A stretch of 64,000 nucleotides of DNA, from positions 43,412,759 to 43,476,758 of the forward strand of contig NC_087063.1 in the NCBI RefSeq assembly GCF_963678635.1. The letters run 5' to 3'. The stretch is from Symsagittifera roscoffensis (Eukaryota > Xenacoelomorpha > Acoela > Convolutidae). Under the pieces are notes generated by a model, which saw nothing but the letters and a program-made list of their open reading frames with translations, was not told the DNA's origin and searched no databases. A program made the position numbers and the translations under genes. Shown here piece by piece: positions 30,571 to 41,882 of the stretch. Every line of letters starts with the position of its first letter. Position 1 is the first letter of the stretch.

Positions 30571-32276
30571 TACTCAAAAATCTATCTAGCAAATGAGCAA
30601 GTTATCCTAGCACGCTCCTAACAAAAAACTTTTATTGCTCTCCCTCTAAAACTCAAAAACTGAATCCTCAAAACATATTGACAAAATTCGGAAAATTATC
30701 AAAATTTTGATCGAAAAAAATTTAGTTTTCGCAAACTTCTACTAAGTTTTTTTTCGCGCGGTTTCTTTAGTGAGGGGGATTGAACCACGTAGTAGCTCAC
30801 TGTACAAAAGCTTTTTGCTGTTCAGAAAAGCTCGGATATCAAAAATTTTGGGGTTTAACAGTTTGGTTGAAAATTGTTTTTTTTTCGACGAAATGGGGTG
30901 TTTCTCGGATCTAAATAAGAGATAAGTAAAATATACTAGGGATATTAATCTATTAGTGGTCGCTACTCAAAACTATAAACCTTCTTTGCATCAGAATACC
31001 CGAATTAAGACCTTTAACTCTGAAATTCGCAATCGACAGAGGGTGCAATCGGACCGCGCCAGTTTTGCCCCCCCCCACCACTTTAATTTTAATAAAATAG
31101 TACCCGATCGATATTAAAATTGTTTCAACGGTACCCTCAGTCGTTGTGGATGTTGTCCTTGATGCCGTCTGTTGAGTCTGGAACACGTCTATCATCTTGC
31201 CGCTCTACCCTCCGATCACCGGCAAATTTATCATAAACGTGCTTAAATACTCAAACAAAACTCAAGGGAGGGTGCCTTACCCACCAGCAAGACACTGGAT
31301 CTTTCGATCAGAAATGATATAAATCAATCTGAAACAACAACAATAGGAAAGTCAGGTCACATCCCGTCCGGAAGTAATACATAAACTGTCATTTTACATT
31401 TTTAAAAACTGTTTTTGGTCTTTTTTGGATTTTAAAATTTTTTCTTTCCTGTTTTCAAGTAAATTTGTTTTTGGCTTTTTCTTGGTTATATACTATTTTG
31501 TTCGGTTTTAAGCTTTCCCTTTGATTATTTTTGGTCCAGGAACCTTGAGATAAGCAGGCTCATGACTTCCCACCTTACTTTCCGGCCCCAGAATTTTTGC
31601 TCTTAACTAAGTTAAAAAGCTAAATAGTACCAAGCGGAGGTTCGGTACCTTCCGCCTGACACAGCAAAAGACATTAAGGCCTCTAACTCAGGCATACGCC
31701 CGGAGCGGATGGTTCGTCGCTGAAACGTTTGCTGATCATAATGGTCTTATGCCTTTAACAGGCCCACCCAGGAGCGCCATAAAAACGTCTATGTAACGTT
31801 AGCCCAAATACTACACAGTGACGGAGCGTAGAAAAAGCACCTATTGACGACTGGCAGGCGTCAGTTACCTAAATTCTACCCGTTTTTCACCGTCTCGACC
31901 TAGCCAGTTACTTTTCTGGTCTGTTTAGGGCTAAGTAAAAAGTTACCATTTTTTGGCCATCAGTCAAACGACTTTTGATCAGCTTCCGTTACATGCGAAG
32001 ACAACCACATAGCTTGGTCTCTGATCCTCAGACTACGTGATTTCTATTAAAAATACGGCTCGAGTATCCTATTTTACTATATTTTTTAGGACAGTTATAT
32101 ACTAAATCCATTGGAGATGGATTGACCCTTTCCTCTTTCTAGCTACTCATACTCTAAAACAACAAATAAAACCGGTGTTAATTCAAATGTTTAGAACATC
32201 TGAGTAGCTAAAAAGTTAGTTTACTAAGTTTTTTTTTTCGCGCGGCTTCTTTAGTTAGGGGGGCTGAACTACGTTT

Positions 32277-33205
32277 TCAGGTTTCTTTCTCCAGATCTCC
32301 TTTGTCAGGTGCTCCGTTCTTGATCCATCTCTTTAGATTGATCGTCATCCTATCATTTCGTTGAGCCCTTAAGAGATCCGACAGCCGGTACCTGGCTTTC
32401 AGACACGTCTTTACCACGTTTAATTGACCGCCTATTATCTCCGGGGCATGGGCATCAACCGTCAACTTGACACACCATATCTTTTTCAAGGGTGTTGCTT
32501 CCTGCACTGCTGGTTCCAGGTTGGTACGGACGACCTAGCATGCCAAAGTAATCTGGTCGGACGTTGCGACACTGCTATCAGTTCAAGCTTATCTGCGGCA
32601 TGTATGACTGTCTCTGTTCGGGTCCTGATGCATTTCCCGATCCAACCCGCGCTGCTACCATTCCACTAACAAGAAATTAATCGCAATCTCCGAGACGTCA
32701 TAATTGGAAGTATTCTGCGTTCTTTCAGTGATAGTCAACCGCTGCATGGTATTCATCCACTCATGATCATGCCTATCGACTTCTCTATCTAGCAAGTCAC
32801 GGAGCTTCCCCATGACGTCCGGCGCCACGTTCACTGTCATGTTCAGCAGGGCTATGCTGTTTATACCCGGCCTGGTAAGCTCTTGATGTACCAGGTTTGA
32901 TCGAACTAGCAAATCCAGCGCGACAGGATCACCCCGGGCCAACATCTTTATTTCAGCAGCCGTCTCCACTGGAAGTTCAGGATGTCCTGGTATGGGGTGC
33001 CCTGACTTGTCAAGCCACCTGGTGAGTGACAGTTTGTCTTACGTCTCCTTGTCCAGGAATAAAAATCCATCTTTAATTTTTGCTTGATTGGCCTGCTTTT
33101 CCTCTATTCGCTCATAAAACTCTCTTTTTTTTGCTGAGGCTATCGGCATTCTGGTGCTTGTCACGGGTTCGATGCTCTATGACCATGTGGTATCCGTTAA
33201 GGCGC
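32277..33205 (-). pseudogene. Element C spacer and RNase H end (3' truncated)
   Basis: Near-identical to B's 21783-23200, beginning at GGTTTCTTTCTCCAG where B's LTR ends. An internal deletion of about 0.5 kb removes the part equal to B's ~22224-22718, including the LSGE-repeat region and its motif copies. Downstream integrase and everything after it are absent, replaced by B's LTR. Confidence 0.8.
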
Positions 33206-34400
33206 ACGATTCAACGACCAATATAGCGTTGGTCCATCAAATATGTTTTCAGCCAGGCAAGAGCACGGTTGTCCACACGCAACTTGAAGGGAGCACTCCC
33301 TAATAAGGCTCTGTTTTCTTCCACGAAAGTGATCAGCGCGAATATCTCTGTTTTTGGTGCACCGTATTTCATTTCAGTGTCGCTCAGGACCTTACTTCCA
33401 TAGGCTAATGGTCGGAGAACGGTTCTCCGGTTCCACTCTTGTTCTTGGTGAAGTATGCCCGATATCGCAACCACTGATGCGTCCGTGTCTAACACGATCA
33501 TCCCCTTTTCTGTCGGCATGCCGAGGACCGGCGCCTCGCAAAGTTCGCGCTTGATGTTTTCAAATGAGACGTGAGCCTCATCAGTCCAGTTGAATTTTTT
33601 ACCCTTGTTTCTCTCCAACTGCTGCATGGGATAAATCTTGTCAGCATATCCTTTGATAAACTCCCCATAATAGTTAGCGAACCCCAGGAAGCTCATCAAT
33701 TGCGTGTCTGTCTTCGGTGCCTTCCAGGTCGATACCGCTTCGACCGCTTCGGGATCCGGTCTGAATCCATGCTTCTCCACAAGGCGGCCCAAATACTTGA
33801 TGGAGTCTCTGAGGATTTCGCACTTGGAGGGTTTACCTTCAGGCCAGCCTGATTCATGCAAGTAAAGACTTCATCCAACCTCTCTATATGGCCCTCTAGG
33901 GTTGGTGTTGCGATCACGACATCATCGAAATAGCACATGATGAGGTTCCCGTATTTCTTGGTTACATTCGTGAGGGCCTGGGCCATCAGTCGCTGGAATG
34001 TGGCCACCGCGTTGCACAATCCGAACGGCATCCTTTTCCATTGGAACAATCCCAGTTCACACGCGAAGCCAGTTTTCTCCCGATCCTGCTTCCTGAGGGG
34101 CACTTGCCAGAACGCGGAGCCCAAATCCAACGTCGTGAAGAACTTCGCATCTCCTAACTTGGAGAGGCTCTCATCGATACGGGGAATCGGGTATGCGTCC
34201 TTTATCGTCGCTGCGTTCAAATAGCGGAAATCACAACAAAATCTAAGTTGCCCCCTTTCTTTTTGGCCATGACCACGCCACAAGCCCACGGAGACTTTGA
34301 CGGCTCGATCATGTCATATCCCATTAGCATTTCGATTTCTTTTCTGCATGCTTCTGACTTATGTGGGGTCATTCACTTGCCCCTTCCCTGTGAGGTACCG
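33206..34400 (-). pseudogene. pol: Element C pol: RT and RNase H, with YFDD variant
   Basis: Near copy of B's RT/RNase H with the same frame break near 33830-33860, so the break predates the B/C split. The RT active site reads CYFDD instead of YVDD (near 33926-33937). RNase H keeps VLDTDAS, where B has VLNTDAS, so C is the better preserved at that site. Recognisable throughout but not functional. Confidence 0.9.
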
Positions 34401-35135
34401 AGTCCTATACTATTTCGATCTCATATTCTACAAAAATGCAGCAACCTATATCGGGCTTGTGTCTAGAAAAAACGTCTGCGTTGCGATTCAACACATCTCT
34501 GAGTGAGTCCGGTTCCTTATCCGATAATTTGTCTATCTCAAGTAGGACCGGTTTGTTCGATGCTAATTCTGTTTCTGTTGGTTTCTCAGGAAAACTTGAG
34601 CAACTAGACCACCCATCGTTTGTCTCTGATTTCATTGAAAACAGCTTTTTGGAAGACTTCAATTCACTTATCCTCTTTAAATGCATTCTCGCATGGCATG
34701 AAAATGGCATTCAGTCACTTCATGTTTCTTGAAGTTCTCCACACTCCGATACCCTATGCTCAGAGGCGAAGCGTAACCAAGTTTCTTACCTCTTTGTATC
34801 GTCACAGTTGTTGCCTCTTTGTTCAACAACACACTCACACACAGTCCGCTCTGAGTGAGTGAGAAGCTTCTTCCTAAAATAGCTGAGCTTTTACTGTTCG
34901 GATTAGGAACCAAACACACCTGTCTGTCGTTACTAAGCTCGTTCAGGTTCATGATCGTGAATGTCGCTATTACAACCTGATGTGGTTTTAACCTAATTTT
35001 CCGATCCAAGAAAATAGGCAACTTTGCTTGGTTAATCAGGATTTTATTAATTGGTTTCTTTTCATACTTCCTTTCTGGGTCCTTGATTCTTATCAACCCG
35101 TCGTTGAGGTCAGTCATGACTTCGAAGTTGCGCAC
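34401..35135 (-). pseudogene. Element C protease-to-RT linker
   Basis: Same content and order as B's 24401-25131: NFEVMTDLNDGLIRIKDPERKYEK, LKPHQVVIATFT, then NADVFSRHKPDIG. Two overlapping frames show the shared indel. Few base differences from B. Confidence 0.75.
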
Positions 35136-35866
35136 AAAATCTCGTCCTTGGATGAACTGGTCGGACTCATCAAGATCTTCTCGACGACCAGGAAGCTCAT
35201 CCAGGGATGTCTCCCTCCCAGCTGCAACGAGATGATAGGGGTCCTTCCGGTCACGTATATTGCACCCTGACTAGCCGCTGCCACTCTGATATTAGTCGGA
35301 ATCACATCCGACCTGTCAAAACCCATTTCGGTCCAAGTGCTCACAGGCATGACACTGACCACTGCTCCGGTGTCTAATAATCCCTTCACGGAGAGTTGTC
35401 TACCCTGCACGTCTAGTACATGCGCGGCCAGATCTGCTTCACAGCCTATGTGGACTGCGTCTTGTTCGAGCATGGCGTTGAGTCCGATTCGTCGGACCTT
35501 AAGCTCTTCTCGACCGATGTAGATCGGGCCTACCTGGTCACTTGCATTGGTCACGTGAGCCTTAGTGTAAATGTTTATACCGTCCACATTCATCAAAATC
35601 GGATATGGCCCATGGACTTCGATGTGATGTCCATCTACTTTCATTAGTCTTGGACCTCCTGTTGTGAGCAACGCTCGCACTGCCCTAGATTCCAACTTGG
35701 GATCCTTTTCTCTCAGGTAGTCCGCGTAGATGTCTAGGTGTACTAGCGTGATCTTGGACGGCTCGCTCAAGTTCTTCACCACTTGATGGCCCGCGACTGA
35801 TATGATCGACATTATTTTCGTCCCTTCTCTTGTCATGTCGAAGGTCTTTCCCGAGATGACATTCAA
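35114..35866 (-). pseudogene. Element C aspartic protease
   Basis: Retropepsin-like, open for 250 codons. Active site GLLDTGAVVSVMP is intact, and the following segment DRSDVIPTNIRVAAASQG is complete where B has a deletion. It is the best protease copy in the window. It lacks a frame-continuous link to Gag upstream because of stops near 35870-35940. Confidence 0.88.
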
Positions 35867-36470
35867 CTTTAGACCCTGCTTCCTGGGTTCCTGGTTCTCC
35901 TCTTCCTTCGTCGATCTTCCCAGAAGTTTCTCGCGCAGCTCTATATTCTCTTACCTACCCACTGTTCAACCTCTTTGGTGGCCAATTCTTGCTGAACATT
36001 CTGTAATGCGGTCCGTGCCGCTCGGCCATAATCCACTTTGAGCGCACCGGCTGACTCTGCCTCCAGGCTCGAGGCAATCGCCTCATCAGGTAAGGTCTTC
36101 ACCTTCTTGGTTGTGAAGGTGCCTGTTGTAACCTCTTTCTTCCGTGATTCGGCTTCATTCATCAGGCGGACTCGACCTGCCTTGACCACCGAAAGTGCGT
36201 CCTCATGTCGGGGATGCTTCGCGTCCGCTACTGCATTCCAGAATTGAGTGCAATCCGACTTAAAGCGTCCCTCCAAGTTGCAGAAGAAGCATCTCGGTCC
36301 ATATTTCATTATGAGTCCTCTCACATACTCTTCGCGGTCCTCGTCGGTCGCATCAACGTCGTCAAGAAAATAGCCTATCGCCTTCATGTTTTGTTTGTAA
36401 GTAGAACAGTCGGAAACATGGTGGTTCATCGAACCACAACTCGCTCACGACCTCCTCTTATCCATGTCGT
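35867..36470 (-). pseudogene. gag: Element C nucleocapsid with zinc knuckles
   Basis: As in B. The first knuckle is disrupted (a stop lies just before NHHVSDC, near 36440-36450); the second reads CFFCNLEGRFKSDC, with Arg in place of His. The rest (YFLDDVDATDEDREEYVRGL) matches B and D. Confidence 0.8.
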
Positions 36471-36480
36471 CACGAGGTCT

Positions 36481-36987
36481 TTACCAACTGGAGTTTGCGC
36501 CAGTGTTTGTTCCGATGTAGTTGCCGTAATTGCTGTAACGATTTTGCGCACATGGTTTTATGAGCAAGTACTCACGTGTCTTCATACGCAAATCATCGGG
36601 CGTGGGCACCTGGTCCAGCGATAGGATGAAGTATGTGGTCAACATGGTTTTTAGCTCATCACTTTTTACACCATCCATGAACTTCGAGGCAATGGCCAAC
36701 TTTCGCTCCGATATCCTCTCGTCGGGGTTGCTCCTCCTTCTGAGTAATTCAAGGTCATCCAAAAACTTGTCTATGGATTCGTCATCTCTTTGACGCCTCT
36801 TTTCAAACTTCATCATAGCTTGATGACCCTGTACACCAGAGCCGAAGCGATTCAGCGAGATGTCGAATATCTTGCGAGCGCTGTCTCGTTCATTAGTCCT
36901 TTTCACCATTACACAACTTAGGAACGTGTCCTCTAGGTTGCTTGTCAGTGCGATGCATTCCTGTTTCTTGGAGATTCCCTTCCTCAA
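36481..36987 (-). pseudogene. gag: Element C Gag capsid-like domain
   Basis: Near-identical to B's 26486-26992, same frame limits, including MMKFEKRRQRDDESIDKFL and LELLRRR. It shares B's upstream frame break. Confidence 0.8.
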
Positions 36988-37952
36988 AATGTAGCTTCAT
37001 TACCTCTATCCAAGTATCGATACAGCCATCCGACTCGTCCTTGTACGATTTCGGCTTTTTGAGTGTCCTTATTGACCTCTCTCCTCTCTCGGTTGACTCG
37101 AGAGCTTGGTGATGAATGTTTCAAGAGATCTATTCAGAGGCTCAAACATCGAAGCGTACATCATTGTGTCCTTCGAGAAGGAAGTCATGTCTGGCACTGA
37201 CCTGACTTGTGGCATAGTGGGCAACTGTGTCACCGAGGTGGCATCCGCTTCCGGTGGGACTGGGTTCGTCCAACCAGGCCTCGACGGGGCTGCCCTGGGT
37301 CTCTCCCTATGATTTGACTCGAAATTTACTCTTGACCTCGGCTGGGCCCCGGCACAGCTGCGGGCTCCATCTCCATCAATCGCCTGGCGTAAGTCCTCTC
37401 TTGGGGCAGGACGCTTCTCCCGATTGCTACCGTTTAAGATTTCGTCTTGCTTCCGCATCATCAGCTCAGATTTGGCATCTAACCTTTTCTCCATGCTAAT
37501 CATCGTATGAGCATAGGTATTGTCATGATCGTTCAGCAATCGCTCGATCTCTCTCGTCATCCTAATGTCTCTTTCTTCTGACTCCTAGGCTGCTAGAGCC
37601 AAGCTCTCCGCTAGGCATTGATCGGTGTTCCGAATCAATTGGGCCTGATCGGTTCTCGCTTGTGACTTCACATCCGTTAGCTCATCTCGCAACTTCTCTT
37701 GACCTTGCCGAGCCCTTTCTCCGACTCCATCTATTCTCTTGTCATGTCCCGTCGCAGCTCTTCGAGGCCTGTCATTACACCATCAAACATGTCGCATACG
37801 CCGCAAGCCGTCCCCAGCACTGGGGTTAGACCCAGAGACGATGAAGTCAACTGAGGCTGTAGCCTGGTGCTTGATGACGCACCGCCTTTCCGTGTGCCCA
37901 TCGACATCATCAGCCTGTTGAACGCCGAGGATGCTCCCACCGTTATCCCATC
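36988..37952 (-). pseudogene. gag: Element C Gag N-terminal region (5' truncated)
   Basis: Matches B's 26993-27958, including the coiled coil (HDNTYAHTMISMEKRL) and the Met/Ser-rich segment. At 37952/37953 the sequence jumps from inside gag (the point equal to B ~27958) straight into leader sequence (equal to B ~28890), so the Gag start codon and about 0.9 kb are lost. Confidence 0.8.
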
Positions 37953-39862
37953 ACAAAAATTTTTAAATAACCTATAACCAATACACAAACACAGCTTATA
38001 GTCTGATAAGAATATCCTACAGGTGACAGCAATCTTTCGTTCAGTATCACTTTACCGCCACAGTCGTATCAAATCACTGCTTCGTTTCAAACCAAACAAT
38101 TTTTTATAAAAGAGCAGTGATGATTTAGAAACAGATAAATAAAACTTAGTCTTATAGAAAAAGACTTCCCTCAATTGGAACACTTCAAGCGAACAAAGTC
38201 CAGGACACTATCTCCTCAAGTGAGTGTGTCTTGACTAGTAAACTCACCGAGGTCTTTTTTCAGCTGTCCTGCGATTGTCCGAGCTGTCCTACTAAGCAGC
38301 TCACGGCAAACTCTGATCGAAAATTTCTAAAGTCTATGGAAAAGCTCTCCCACACAAGGACAGCTCCAAGTGCACGAGAGCAGGGAACAACTTTTCTTCT
38401 CAAGTGAGTGTGTCTTGCCTAATACACTCACCGAGGTCTTCTAATATATGTTCCCGGATTGCCCGAGCTTTCCTATTAAGTAGCTCAAGGCAACCACACA
38501 ACCAAAATAACAATCAAAAACAAATTTTGTTCGGGTACTTCTGATGAACCGAATCTAGAATCCAAAGTTGATCGAAAATTTCCGGGTCAACTTGGCTCCT
38601 AAGTTCCCAATATGTAAACCCCGCTAGTAGTTGACCTTCTATTCCGACCTTAAATGGATATTTAAGCTGTTCAAACTGCCCCGGAAGGTACCTCTAAATC
38701 TTCACTGAGGAGGGTTGTTATGGGGCTTAAGTCACTCCGGAGGGTTACTTTGGAGGGTTGTTAAGAAACTTAGCTTACTCCGGAGGGTTATTTCGGAGGG
38801 TACTTTAGTCAGTTAAGTGGCTTCGGATGGTCCCCTTAAATTCACTAAGGAGGGTCAATAAGAGGCTCAATACGCTCCGGAGGGTTCCTTCAAAATTCTA
38901 AGTTTTTCAAGTCTCATTTAGAAGGGTCTCCAACTAGTCTGAGAAAGTGTCAAAACAAGGTAAAATAACTCTAGGGGTTATTTTAACTTCCTCGGAGGGT
39001 TGCGTGAAAAAAATTTTACTAAGGAGGGTTGCTAGGGGGCTTAGCTGACTCCGGATGGTTGCTTCGGAGGGTTCCCCAAAAATTGAGAAAATGGATGGCT
39101 CCACCGCTGTAAAGCCTCCGATTGCAGTCTAACTTACTTAAAACTAGGTTGGCTGACTCGGTCTACCTTCCCAGTAGGTTAAAAAAATGATCTTATAAAA
39201 CTTTTTGCCGCTGGGAGGGTTCCCTGAAATTTGGACCCTCCGCACCAATAATTTTTTTTCTGTGTTATCAACCCAAGAACGGTTGCGGTCTAGGAAAGTG
39301 ATAAAAAACGTCGACTTATGGTACCAAAGTTTTTCCAATCGGTTGGCTAGTCTTTGAGAAATCACCAAAAACGCGTTCGTCAAACTGGCCTTTTTTACCA
39401 ACTATATAGGTTCTCGGAGACTTTTTGAGCAATTCTAACTGGAAGTGCCTAAAAATATTTGAAACGAGCGTAATAGCCCTGTACGGCACTGGAGTAACGC
39501 AAAAAAACCGGATCAATTATGGTTTGGAAACATAAATTTGGCCAAAACTAATCAAATTTGGACCCTCCGTTTCCTTTCTTTTCCTATCTTTAAGTCCTTA
39601 GCTCTATCCACGGCGCTATTCGGAGGGTTACTCAAAAATCTCTCTAGCAAATGAGCACAATATGCTAGCACGCTCCTAACAAAAAAAAATTATCGCTCTA
39701 ACTCTAAAACTCAAAAACTCGATCCTCAAAACATTTTGACAAAATTCGGAAAATTATCAAAAATTTGATCGAAAAAAATTTAGTTTTCGCCAATTTCTAC
39801 TAAATTTTTTTTCGCGCGGTTTCTTTAGTTAGGGGGATTGAACCACGTAGTAGCTCACTGTT
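37953..39862 (-). repeat. LTR fragment Q1 (Q module)
   Basis: Leader remnant plus the Q module of the LTR, with the GGAGGGT cluster at 38690-39080 and the tRNA-like segment at 39562-39628. It ends at the TTTCGCGCGG...CACGTAGTAGCTCACTG boundary and then jumps back to leader sequence at 39863. No genes; small ORFs here are not supported. Confidence 0.75.
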
Positions 39863-41882
39863 CAAATATCAAAATATCATTTCAATCTCTCAGAGATTGT
39901 ATCAGTGACTCAGCTTAAGTTACACAAAGGGCCTGTTTAGTGTTAATATTTTACTAACTCCACTCAGTTACCTGGTATAACAAGATCACAAAATTTTTTA
40001 AATAACCTATAACCAATAACAAACACAGCTGATAAGAATACCCTACAGGTGACAGCAATCTTTCGTCCAGTATCACTTTACCACCACAGTCGTATCAAAT
40101 CACTGCTTCGTTTAAAACCAAACAATTTTTTATAAAAGAGCAGTGATGATTTAGAAACAGATAAATAAAACTTAGTCTTATAGAAAAAGACTTCCCTCAA
40201 TTGGAACACTTCAAGCGAACAAAGTCCAGGCACTATCGCCTCAAGTGACTTTATCTTCACTAGTAAACTCACCGAGGTCTTCTTTTAGCTGTCTTGCGAT
40301 TGTGCGAAGCTGTCCTACTAAGTAGCTCACGGCAAACTCTGATCGAAAATTTCTAAAGTCTATGGAAAAGGTCTCCCACACCTGGACAGCTCCAAGTGCA
40401 GGAGAGCAGGGAACAACTTTTCGTCTCAAGTGAGTGTGTCTTGCCTAACACACTCACCGAGGTCTTCTTTTACGTGTTCCCGGATTGCCCGAGCTTTCCT
40501 ATTAAGTAGCTCAAGGCAACCACACAACCAAAATAACAATCAAAAACAAATTTTGTTTGGATACTTCTGATGAACCCGATCTAGAATCCAAAGTTGATCG
40601 CAAATTTCCGGGTCAGTTGGGCTCCTAAGTTCCCAATATGTACACCCCGCTAATAGTTGACCTTCTATTCCGACCTTAAATGGATATTTAAGCTGTTCAA
40701 ACTGCCCCGGAGGGTACCTCTAAGGAGGGTACCTCTTCACTGAGGAGGGTTGTTATGGGGCTTAAGTCACTCCGGAGGGTTACTTTGAAGGGTTGTTAAG
40801 ACACTTAGCTTACTCCGGAGGGTGACTTCGGAGGGTACTTTAGTCAACTAAGTGGCTTCGGAGGGTCGCCTTAAATTCACTTAGGAGGGTCATTAAGAGG
40901 CTTAATACGCTCCGGAGGGTTCCTTCAAAATTCTAAGTTTTTCAAGTATCGTTTAAAAGGGTCTCCAACTAGTCTGAGAAAGTGTCAAAACAAGGTAAAT
41001 TAACTCTGGGGGTTATTTTAACTTCCTCGGAGGGTAGCGTGAGAAAATTTTCACTAAGGAGGGTTGCTAGGGGGCTTAGCTGACTCCGGATGGTTGCTTC
41101 GGAGGGTTCCCCAAAAATCGAGAAAACGGATGGCTCCGCCGCTGTAAAGCCTCCGATTGCAGTCTAACTTACTTAAAACTAGGTTGGCTGACTCGGTCTA
41201 CCTTCCCAGTAGGTTAAAAAGATGATCTTATAAAACTTTTTGCCGCTCGGAGGATTCCCTGAAATTTGGACCCTCCGCACCAATAATTTCTTTCCTGTGA
41301 TATCAACCCAGAACGGTTGCAGTCTAGGAAAGTGATAGAAAAAACTTCGACTCATGGTACCAAAGTTTTTCCAATCGGTTGGCTACTCTTTGAGAAATCA
41401 CCAAAAACGCGTTCGTCAAACTGGCCTTTTTTTACCACCTGTATAGGTTCTCGGAGACTTTTTGAGCAATTCTAACTGGAAGTGCCTAAAAATAGTTGAA
41501 ATGAGCGTAGTAGCCTTGTACGGCACTGGAATAACGCAAAAAAAACGGATCAAATATGGTTTGGAAAGATACATTTGGCCAAAACTAATCAAATTTGGAA
41601 CCTCCGTTTCCTTTCTTTTCCTATCTTTAAGTCCTTAGCTCTATCCACGGCGCTATTCGGAGGGTTACTCAAAAATCTCTCTAGCAAATGAGCACAATAT
41701 GCTAGCACGCTCCTAACAAAAAAAAATTATCGCTCTAACTCTAAAACTCAAAAACTCGATCCTCAAAACATTTTGACAAAATTCGGAAAATTATCAAAAT
41801 TTTGATCGAAAAAAATTTTGTTTTCGCCAATTTCTACTAAGTTTTTTTTTCGCGCGGTTTCTTTAGTTAGGGGGATTGAACC
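39863..41882 (-). repeat. LTR fragment Q2 (leader plus Q module)
   Basis: A second copy of leader (TCAAATATCAAAATATC onward) and Q module, very similar to Q1. It includes the GGAGGGT cluster at ~40700-41115 (with a short local duplication, AGGGTACCTCT) and the tRNA-like segment, whose left arm is mutated. It runs into the tandem P units at ~41883. Confidence 0.75.

Larger units (their letters stand above)
28967..32275 (-). repeat. 5' LTR of element B (start truncated)
   Basis: Non-coding, ~3.3 kb, homologous to the plus-strand copies at 52193-55592 and 55640-59188. It has two modules in plus coordinates: Q (28967 to ~30790), with the GGAGGGT cluster and the tRNA-like segment, and P (~30790-32275). 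The sense end is GCTGTCA. The sense start is missing: at 32274-32279 it joins element C at a C-internal position, right after the TTTCGCGCGG...CTACG boundary sequence. No significant ORF. Confidence 0.75.
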
